64,000 nucleotides of DNA from Cristatella mucedo. Lineage: Eukaryota; Bryozoa; Phylactolaemata; Cristatellidae. Of this stretch, positions 58,285 through 64,000 are shown one piece after another. The stretch spans positions 2,357,501-2,421,500 of the forward strand of contig WPIO01000017.1 in NCBI GenBank assembly GCA_009760855.2. The letters run 5' to 3'. A program made the position numbers and the translations under genes. Position 1 is the first letter of the stretch, and each line of letters begins with the position of its first letter. Under the pieces are notes generated by a model that worked only from the letters and a program-made list of their open reading frames with translations, was not told the DNA's origin and did not search any database.

Positions 58285-61200
58285 GCGTGTCTCTCTGCGT
58301 GTCTTTCTCTGTCTGTCTCTTGTCTCGGTCTCTGTCTGTCTGTGTGTCTGTCTGTGTGTCTGTCTGTCTGTCTGTCTGTCTGCCTGCCTGCCTGCCTGTC
58401 TGTCTGTCTGTCTCTGTCTCTCTGCAGCAGTGATATATGACAGGGAAGCTACTCTAGTTTCTGCCTTTCAAAAGTGGCACGTTGCTGCTGCTTTCTCTGC
58501 AGAAATTGCATTTAGGCCTGCTTGCTGAGAGGTTTGCCATTCTGTTGGGAGTGGCTGTGTGGGCACTGTATCCCTTTTATGGGTGGATTTCATGCTCATC
58601 TGCATATACACATAATAAAAAGGTGATTTGCTGTGTTGCTACGTTTCAGTGTGAAGCCAGCTGTGTTTGACTTGATACTCATGGCATTCATCGGCTCCTA
58701 TGTGGGACTCGTCTACCTGGCAGCCATGGTATGTGCTGGATGTAATGTATCTCCGTCAGTAACTCCACAAAGTCATAAAGACCATGTGGGTGTTACGCAG
58801 GAGAGTTTTGTATAGCGCACTCACAGCCTAAGCGGCTTTCGGTACGCATTCGGTAGCCAACAGACTTTGTCTCACTCAACAAAGAGAAAGTGGGAAGCAT
58901 AGCAGAGTCAGGAGAGCAGTTGAGGTAGTGAGTAGCATAGAAGTAGCAGTTCAGGACCGCTGAAAAAGATGTGCCATAGTCGGCAGTTGGAGAGTAGATG
59001 TCGTTTCGTAAGAATTGTGGAAGCGAGTTCCACAGTCTAGGACCTGCAGAGCTAAAGCTTCTGTCGCCAACTGTCTTTAAGCGGAGGAATGGGACAGCTA
59101 AGAGTGTCTATTAAGCAGGTGCAAATCTGCAAGGCAGTTTAGGGCCGTGCCGTCTGTGCATTCCTTTCCCTACGTATATCTTTCTTCCTGTCTGTGGAAA
59201 TGTAATTCATTCGAAGGCTGAAGCAAATGGTTATTATTAGTAGTGAGGGTAGCCCTCTTTTCTGCAGCTAACTTACAGCATTTATTGATGATAATAATAA
59301 TAATAATAATAATTATTATAATAATAGGACATTTTTAAAGTACCCTGAGGGAGCTAAATTTCTAGGTACGTTACATATGCTGGCAGGGAATATCTAGGTA
59401 AAACTAAGACCTAGTAAAATGCCTAAATAAAATGCTTAGACGTTAGCGCAAGCAGCGGCAGTCGTTCTCTGTCCGTCGTACCACGAACTTATGTCAAGAC
59501 GTGTAATTTAATCTTTGCACTAGTGCTTACTTGCAGCACGCCTTGAAAAATCGCTTGCTTATTATTGTCTGTGACTGGCCTTGACTGGCTCTTTTCGGTT
59601 GCATGTGGCATAGTGGCAAGCTGTGCCACATTGTCACTGCTGCTTGATGCCAGCCAATGAAGCCTTGCATGGCTGCATCGTGCTACTGACATTTGACGTT
59701 TTCGAACTTCATTGCGAACTTCTCGTCATTTCACTCACTGCTCTGCTTGCTGTGCGTGCGTGCGCGAGCCGTTATTATTCTAATTTGCTCTTGCTGTTCA
59801 CCGAATTTTGATTTTGAGAGAGGATAGTTTTCGAGAAGCAAACTTTAGTCCCGTGCCTGCCGAGCGAGCTTTTTTTGCATTAACGTTAGCTGAAGATCGT
59901 GCCCTTATGGCAGCTCGTGAGGGCTCTGTTCGTCACGCGAATTCTATTAGCACCATACTATCACGCCTAAACCTCAGTATGGACTCGGCCATCTCATGTA
60001 CCCTCTGCATAGAATCTGGGTGTCCTGTTCCAGACTGACCTGTCTTACAGATGAATAAATCAAATCCACAGTCGAATCTGCCTACTTTTAGCTACTACAT
60101 AGCATTGTAAAAATTTGGGCCTGCTTAGATAAAGCATACCGTGGCCAAGCCGATCCGTGCATGTCTGACGTCCCGTCTAGACCTGTGTAACCTGTCACTC
60201 GCACGGTCTTTCTGCCTGTGAATAAGATGCTTAAAGTTGGTCCACAAATCTGCAGCTATACTTCTCTATCATGAACATCGTTGGCGTCTAATTACACCTC
60301 TGCTCGGTCGAGCAATATACTGACTTCAAGGCTCTGCCACTCGCTTTTAGGTGCGGTGGTTGTGTTGCTCCTGTTTGTACCTGTTTGAAATGCCTATTCC
60401 TCTCTTCTTATTCTTCTCTTCGAGACTTCGCATCGTACCGCGCTCTTTCGACTTAAAGTCGTCTAGCTGTGCCTTTAACCAACCTCAAAAATCCTTTGGA
60501 GACTACGTCTTTAGATCGCATGCTCCCGAAGCTTGGAGCTCACTCCCGACTGACCTCACGCTACTTGACGCCCTGACTTGACGGCATTTAAAAAGAAGCT
60601 AAAACTCACCCGTTCATTACAGACCATTTGCTGCGTCCTGTGAATTGTCATTTGCGTACTTGTCAAGTGATTAGTGATAACAAGCACAATTATTTCAGCA
60701 AGCATAAAAGCATACCAAGTGCATAGAAAGAGATTTACTTCTCTTGGGATTCTATGCAAATGTTCTGTTACTCTAATAATAATAATAATAATTATTATTA
60801 TTACTATATGTTATGCTCACGACTATGAACATAGTTATATCCATCTTAGGGCTTTCCTCTTAAGATTTTCGAGCCGCTTGGCTTGCAGCTGGAAGATTTT
60901 GCTGCTAAGCTGAAGAAAATCGGTCAGCAGCAGCATGACTGCTGACTGAGTGGCAGGCTGCTGCTACTCTGCTGCTACTCTGCTGCTACTGGCAAAGCTG
61001 CTGCTAGAGGGGTGTGGTTTGTATTAGAATAGCATTTTCGCTGGTGTCCTAAAGTAAGCTAGAAAGGCTCCAAGCTACTTGAGGTTTTCAGATAACGATC
61101 AGGTGCTCAGATCGTTGGGAAGCCGTTTAATCAAACTGCCGTGCTGGTTTGGCCCGTGGTTAAAGTGCTCGCCCCGACCTAGGTATGGCCGAGGTCGTGG

Positions 61201-62475
61201 GCTCGAGCCCCGTGGCATACGTGAAGCACCTGAATAGAGATTAGGTTTTCTTAGGGCACCATGCAAATGAATTATATTTTTTATATGTATTTTAACTGCC
61301 ACCTGTGATTCGTCCTTCAGGTGCATGCACCTGCTTACACTATGTCCTGCTGCTTCTGGATGCTGATTGCTTACCATTATGGCTACAGATTTTGACGGTC
61401 TTCTCCTCCATCTTCTCTTGACTACCGCTTCCCCTCTTAAGTTATGGGCTGACTACCCATATTTAGGTAGAATTTGAGATGGGAGTCGGCAGCAATGTGC
61501 GACATTTGGTTTCGGTCGATGGAGAGGGGTGGGGGTCAAGTGAATAACTTTGTTAGTCTTTTCGGGGCCTTTTCGGCTACGAGGGGTTTGCCTGGGCTGC
61601 ATTGGGAGCAGAAGGACTGGCATCTTGTGTACAGATTGAAGGTTTAGGCAGTTCCATACTCCGAAGAGTCTTTTAGCACCATCTTTAAGAGACAAGTGAG
61701 TGGACTTAAAACTAGGCCTATTTTAGCCCTTAAAAAACAGAGACCTTAGTCTCTTTTGTGTGGTGTGGTGTGTTGTGGTGTAGTTTTGTGGTGTGTTGTG
61801 GTGTATACAACCACGAGTGTTAAACTTCCTCGTGAGGCATTCCATATAGGTCACTGGTAACTTTATAAATTGCCTTGCTACTAAGTTCTGTGAGTCTCGG
61901 AACTGTTCAAGGCTGCTGCTTAATCAAACATGTTTAGGCCTGTGCTTATTTGTCACTAAATAAACGGATGAGCTTATCAGTTAGTGAATTGAAGAATTGA
62001 GTGCAGCTTTTGAGTGCTTTCCTAGCTGTTAGTGTGTTTACTTGAATCGTCCTTTGAATGGGATCATTGTGTCTTTCTTTCTGTACTCGCGCATGTATAC
62101 TCTTAGCTTCTCTATTTAATTCGATGCACCGAAATTTACAAGTACAGTATTAATTGAGAGTCGGCGTAGTATCATAAGAATAATTCGTATAGTTTGTGTG
62201 GCCTTATTTTATAAGCCAATGGTGTGCTACTTGCAAGCAAAAGTGCATTCTGCCTACCCTGATGTCGGGTGACCGGCATTCTGGAGGGGGAGAGCGGCAC
62301 CTGAAGTTATCTCGCTAAAGTGCCTCCCTAGAGATTTGTCCTGGTTTTCCAGCAACTTTGCTTACAGCTTGTTCTCAAACGATCTTCACACCATGTACAT
62401 AACGTTTGTTCTTTGCAGAATTTCGGTTTATTCGAGTCAATGCTGATGAATCATCGGAAGAAGAAGTTGGCCTAG
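41758..62475 (+). CDS. NCLN: Nicalin (BOS complex subunit), 14 exons, complete
   Basis: ER membrane glycoprotein that with NOMO and TMEM147 forms the BOS complex of the multipass translocon. Coding exons: 41758-41926, 42049-42236, 45095-45260, 45357-45451, 47745-47825, 48148-48251, 48347-48435, 49045-49169, 49949-50139, 53213-53336, 55931-56097, 56276-56329, 58650-58728, 62419-62475. All junctions are in frame; the total is 1,689 nt, 562 aa plus stop, against 563 aa in human. Landmarks: signal peptide ([13 protein letters not shown]), [86 protein letters not shown] and a C-terminal membrane segment. Introns 2, 4, 9, 10, 12 and 13 hold repeats. Start chosen as the first Met before the signal peptide. 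Confidence 0.96.
43100..43600 (+). repeat. Degenerate LINE family A RT end in NCLN intron 2
   Basis: Recognisable block [13 protein letters not shown] plus a decayed tail (GTCTAGAAGGAGATATATTT). The frame is broken elsewhere. Confidence 0.7.
43865..44260 (-). repeat. LINE family A 3' end, minus orientation
   Basis: (AAT)n tail at 43866-43895, then CTCAATCTCTTTCTAGGCAC and about 350 bp of 3' UTR and coding end, in NCLN intron 2. Confidence 0.85.
45663..45781 (+). repeat. tRNA-derived SINE2 copy
   Basis: Head CTGGTCTGGCCCAGTGGTCA (A box), B-box region GGCTCGAGCCC, then AAGCCCCTGAATAGAGATTA and AGTTCTCTTAGGGCA, which resemble the LINE family A tail. It is truncated at the tail by the MITE that starts at 45782. 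Confidence 0.82.
45782..45967 (+). mobile_element. SPIN-like hAT MITE (186 bp, non-autonomous)
   Basis: Terminal inverted repeats CAGTGGCTCTCAACCT and AGGTTGAGAACCGATG. Interior blocks CGACCCTTTAATACAGTTCC, TCATGTTGTGGCGACCCCAA, TTTTCCGATGGTCTTAGGCG and CCCCAAAGGGGTCGCGACCC match what I remember of the SPIN_NA family (URR1 in rodents) almost base for base. It lies in NCLN intron 4, inserted in a SINE2 tail. A clean 8-bp target duplication is not visible (TCTTAGGG left, TCAAGATT right). The identity rests on memory and should be searched. Confidence 0.88.
46725..46800 (+). repeat. LINE family A tail, plus orientation
   Basis: AAAGTGCCTAGAAAGAGATT followed by CAGTTCTCTGAGGGAGC and an AT-rich tail, in NCLN intron 4. 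Confidence 0.8.
47745..50139 (+). CDS. NCLN: NCLN exons 5-9: M28-peptidase-like lumenal domain
   Basis: Encodes the aminopeptidase-fold region. The first metal-ligand motif (AHYD) and the Asp of GADSNGSG remain, but where active M28 enzymes have a Glu-Glu pair the sequence runs [17 protein letters not shown] with no glutamates. This agrees with nicalin being a non-catalytic relative. Exon 9 ends with the conserved SHYSTHR and SSVLD segments. Confidence 0.93.
49187..49252. repeat. C-rich quasi-tandem motif array
   Basis: Four degenerate units of GACATTTMCCCCC type, spaced 14-19 bp, in NCLN intron 8. Confidence 0.8.
50645..50970 (-). repeat. SINE2 copy interrupted by a SINE1 insertion
   Basis: 50645-50767 is the 3' part of a minus-strand SINE2 (CTCTATTCAGGCGCTTCACG, GGGCTCGAGCCC, GGTCGGGGCAAGCACCTTA). 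50768-50943 is a full SINE1 (minus; TAGCTGATTTAACAGCC to CTAGTGAGCCATAACAGCTC, with B box GGATTCGAACCC). 50944-50970 is the missing SINE2 head (ACCGCTGGACCAAACCAGC). Confidence 0.85.
51195..51330 (+). repeat. Degenerate SINE2-like segment(s)
   Basis: Two partial heads with ATGGGCTCGAGCCC and GTGGGATCAAGACC B-box-like blocks in NCLN intron 9. Too decayed to bound exactly. Confidence 0.45.
51665..51998 (+). repeat. LINE family A 3' end, plus orientation
   Basis: Starts at the RT end (TGGAACTCCCTCCCGACCTG), passes the stop and 3' UTR, and ends GAGGGCGCTTTATCAAGTAC with (ATT)n. It is well preserved and in the sense orientation in NCLN intron 9. Confidence 0.9.
52020..52670 (+). repeat. Very degenerate LINE RT end
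   Basis: Residual motifs TCGACTTCCTTCAAGATCCT and GTCTGGAACTCACTTTCGGC align with the family A coding end. The tail resembles GATTTAGTTCTCTTACAAATGC. Confidence 0.55.
53038..53100. repeat. Short GT/GC-rich microsatellite
   Basis: TGTGTGTGCGTGCGTGCGTG-type sequence in NCLN intron 9, about 110 bp upstream of exon 10. Confidence 0.8.
53213..62475 (+). CDS. NCLN: NCLN exons 10-14: lumenal end, transmembrane helix, cytosolic tail
   Basis: Exon 10 ([16 protein letters not shown]), exon 11 ([19 protein letters not shown]), exon 12 ([18 protein letters not shown]) and exon 13 ([20 protein letters not shown], the membrane helix at about residues 518-544). Exon 14 adds a short basic tail ending HRKKKLA and a TAG stop. 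Exon 11 begins GAGGTAAGT, itself a perfect donor-like string inside coding sequence. Confidence 0.94.
53413..53572 (-). repeat. tRNA-derived SINE1 copy, minus orientation, diverged
   Basis: TTAGCTGATAAAGCAGCCTC to ACTTTACCACCGGCCC, with a decayed B box (GACTCAAACCC). It is in NCLN intron 10. Confidence 0.72.
53818..53960 (-). repeat. tRNA-derived SINE1 copy, minus orientation, head truncated
   Basis: TTTAACAGCCTGGTTTGTAT, then GCTATCACCACCGCTTGCAG and B box GGATTCGAACCC. It ends near GAGCAAGCACCTG. Confidence 0.78.
54000..55380. other. NCLN intron 10, nothing recognised
   Basis: About 1.4 kb of mixed sequence without a supported exon or known repeat. Confidence 0.5.
55461..55520. repeat. 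GT/GC microsatellite
   Basis: (GT)n followed by (GC)n and GTGCGTGCGTG, in NCLN intron 10. Confidence 0.93.
55605..55740 (+). repeat. Diverged LINE family A tail
   Basis: CTGCTAACACTGAGCATGTT, then AGATGCCTAGAAATAGATTT and AATTTTCTTAGAG with an ATT-rich tail. Confidence 0.6.
56950..57380 (-). repeat. LINE family B 3' end, minus orientation
   Basis: Begins with a (TAATG)n tail and AATTTATCTCCGTCTGTAAC, then shares about 110 bp with 58741-58860 (CGCAGGAGAGTTTTGTATAG, TTTCGGTACGCATTCGGTAG). It is in NCLN intron 12. Confidence 0.75.
58045..58130 (-). repeat. LINE family A tail, minus orientation
   Basis: AATAATAATGCACTTGATAA, then CTTAATCTCTTTCTAGGCGC. It is in NCLN intron 12. Confidence 0.85.
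58231..58430. repeat. CT, then TGTC/TGCC microsatellite
   Basis: (CT)n, then TCTG-type units and (TGCC)n in NCLN intron 12. The open frame across it is low complexity. Confidence 0.95.
58739..59160 (-). repeat. LINE family B 3' end, minus orientation
   Basis: The minus strand around 58990-59075 reads [20 protein letters not shown], an RT C-terminal signature, and the 3' end (ATGTATCTCCGTCAGTAACT on plus) equals the copy at 56950. It lies immediately after the exon 13 donor of NCLN. Confidence 0.78.
59285..59400 (-). repeat. Diverged LINE family A-like tail
   Basis: (AAT)n, then CCCTGAGGGAGCTAAATTTC and TAGGTACGTTACATATGCTG. Confidence 0.55.
60015..60800 (+). repeat. Degenerate LINE family A RT and tail in NCLN intron 13
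   Basis: A decayed but collinear match to the copy at 24911, with blocks such as GCCTGCTTAGATAAAGCATA, CTCACTCCCGACTGACCTCA and AAGTGCATAGAAAGAGATTT, and an (AAT)n tail. Many stops. Confidence 0.72.
60955..61005. repeat. CTGCTGCTA minisatellite
   Basis: Tandem CTGCTGCTACT units in NCLN intron 13. Confidence 0.85.
61141..61275 (+). repeat. tRNA-derived SINE2 copy
   Basis: Head GTTTGGCCCGTGGTTAAAGT, B box GGGCTCGAGCCCC, then AAGCACCTGAATAGAGATTA and TTTTCTTAGGGCACC. Full length with an AT-rich tail, in NCLN intron 13. Confidence 0.85.
61276..62418. other. End of NCLN intron 13, nothing else recognised
   Basis: Includes a short GTGGTGTGTTGTGGTGT minisatellite at about 61758-61808. Otherwise unique-looking sequence. 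Confidence 0.5.
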
Positions 62476-62760
62476 TAAGAGCTCAGTTGCAGGAGCCGCT
62501 GGCTTGCAGCTGTCTTCTACTCTCTACCGGACTGTTTTTGTAATGTCTGCCGTAGGGGGGGGGGGGGCGATCCATTAGTATCAGAAATGCAGCTGCCAAT
62601 TGTTGTGCTGACCATTAAGGTCATTCGTGGCTTGCATTCTTAAAACATACTACGCATGTGCCTTTTGAACACGTACTTGAGACTTAATATGCAGCCATGC
62701 TGCACCCTGCACCTTGTGGCTATGGGACGAAATAAAGAGTCCTAGTTGCGATGGGTATTG
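62476..62760 (+). promoter_or_regulatory. NCLN 3' UTR with AATAAA at 62731-62736
   Basis: Follows the TAG stop. It contains a G13-type run (about 62556-62568) and the canonical poly(A) signal AATAAA. The cleavage site is presumably 15-30 nt further on. Confidence 0.75.
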
Positions 62761-62849
62761 CTGTCATTGATCCTGTGCATTGATCTGCTAGCAACGGCGT
62801 TGTTAGTTGCAACCAAGTCCGTTAGCCGTGTACCAATGCCTTGCGGAGC

Positions 62850-63219
62850 TCACTTCTGACTATGCCAAGTTATGATGTCTCGCTCGTCCTCTGCCGCCGG
62901 TGGAGCGCTCAGGCTGCGACTGTACTGGTTCTCCTCGGACTCCTTCCTTTCACTGAGATTCAGCTTCTGTACGGACAGGCTCTCGGACACCCAGTCGGGA
63001 TGGATGACGTAGTATCTTCGCGAAGCCGAGCCTTCACCTCGTCCGAAAACGCCTCCGTCGTTGTAGGACTTCTGCTTCGTCGGCGAGGTGATCGATTGGT
63101 AAATCGGTGTGCCAGTAGGCGAGCACGTGCCCGATCCCGAGCAGTACAGTCGCTGGCTGAACCTGTCCATAGGTAGCCACGACGGATCAATCGCAGTAGT
63201 TGAGTTCACAGTGTTGTTG
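62850..63219 (-). CDS. Probable terminal exon of an unidentified gene
   Basis: The minus-strand open frame ends at a TGA (62850-62852). A strong acceptor (TTTTATTACAG) precedes 63219, so the exon would encode about 122 residues. The sequence is Ser/Tyr-rich and polar, with WLPMDRFSQRLYCSGSG, RRYYVIHPDWVSESLSVQKL and a C-terminus with SRSLSAPPAAEDERD. No membrane segment or domain I recognise. The frame stays open to 63281, so a 144-residue single-exon protein is an alternative. It is tail-to-tail with NCLN, 375 bp after its stop. Function unknown. Confidence 0.5.
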
Positions 63220-64000
63220 CTGTAATAAAACAGACCAAGCTTGCTGGCGTACAACCACGATGTGAACCAATTAAGCAGCAAAGCGTAGTAGCTGCTCTAA
63301 GGCCTGGTTAGCATGTGTAAGGAGATTGAGGGTACCAGCGAAACCTTAACTATAAAATGGATATGCTTATGTTCACGCACCGCTCATAATCGCTGCTGAG
63401 GATTGTAGACATAGCCAACATTAGCCAAGCAAGGGTGAGACCATGAACTTAAAGGGGCAGCTAATCCTAGGAAGGTTTCGCGAAGCCAAGCTCCCCAATG
63501 GAGCCGAATCGCTTGGCCGCACGGCATGACCTTAAGATAAAGTTATGGTCGGCTGACCCAACGGCACCACTTATATAGCGAAGAAGAGCCTTTGTGGCTA
63601 TCACCCGAATCAGCTTTAAAGGGGTACTGAGGACAGTACTGGGCCGAATAGCCACCCTTTATTAATGTGCCTGAGTAGGATATAGTAGCAGTCGGCTGCA
63701 TTCCTCCGTCCAAGATAGCACATTCGCCCTCTTTTTTAAGCAGAGCTGACCATCTCCTTTGTGAGTACCTCTCAGTGACATCGGCATTCTTTCGAGCCTT
63801 GGGCGTCTGCGATAAAGCAGGCCTTTATCTCCCCAATGTGCTGTTCTCCAGTCCAAGCCTCTTTAAAGCCGTACTTATCAGCAACTTGCAGTTTGCGTAT
63901 TGCGCTTCGTCAATCAGCAGGCGAACAAGCTACGTGCTCGACTCTGCAATATGACATGCAAACTTGTCTCCAGCTAACCATTTGGTACCAGTCTGCTCAG
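63220..64000. other. Right end, nothing supported
   Basis: Would be intron or upstream sequence of the unidentified minus-strand gene. 63568-63605 faintly resembles SINE1 (AGAGCCTTTGTGGCTATCAC). No further exon could be assigned. Confidence 0.4.

Overview
This is eukaryotic nuclear DNA from an animal with motile cilia. It has spliced genes with GT-AG introns, two highly conserved metazoan proteins, abundant dinucleotide microsatellites, non-LTR retrotransposon 3' ends, tRNA-derived SINEs and a hAT-type MITE. The retroelement relatives suggest an aquatic invertebrate, but I cannot name the phylum from sequence alone.

Region 1-34125 (minus strand) holds one very large gene, an axonemal inner-arm dynein heavy chain. 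I placed 49 coding exons by hand. Every junction I checked keeps the reading frame. The exons give about 3,725 codons, from the start Met to about 300 residues before the expected C-terminus, so the last exons lie left of base 1. Best match is DNAH7: exon-by-exon similarity, a long tail, four recognisable P-loops (AAA1-4), an EF-hand-like loop before AAA4, a stalk with microtubule-binding tip, and an expected length close to DNAH7's (~4,020 aa). A candidate RFX X-box lies about 85 bp upstream of the start codon.

Region 34126-41757 is intergenic between two divergently transcribed genes. It is mostly repeats: CT and GT microsatellites, 3' ends of one LINE family, a decayed hAT transposase fragment and an inverted pair of tRNA-derived SINEs.

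Region 41758-62475 (plus strand) holds a complete nicalin gene (NCLN): 14 coding exons, 562 codons plus stop, signal peptide, M28-peptidase-like lumenal domain without the catalytic glutamates, one C-terminal transmembrane segment, and a poly(A) signal at 62731. Its introns carry two SINE families, LINE fragments and a 186-bp MITE that looks like SPIN ('space invader') hAT elements, a class known for transfer between phyla.

Region 62850-63219 (minus strand) is probably the last coding exon of a third gene, tail-to-tail with NCLN, which I do not recognise. The remaining right end shows nothing I can support.

DNAH7 (ciliary motor) and NCLN (ER multipass translocon factor) have no known joint function, so their adjacency is probably incidental. 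The most unusual items are the SPIN-like MITE, three strong intronic foldbacks (two exactly 50 bp long), a likely GC-AG intron, and a compound microsatellite abutting a dynein splice donor.
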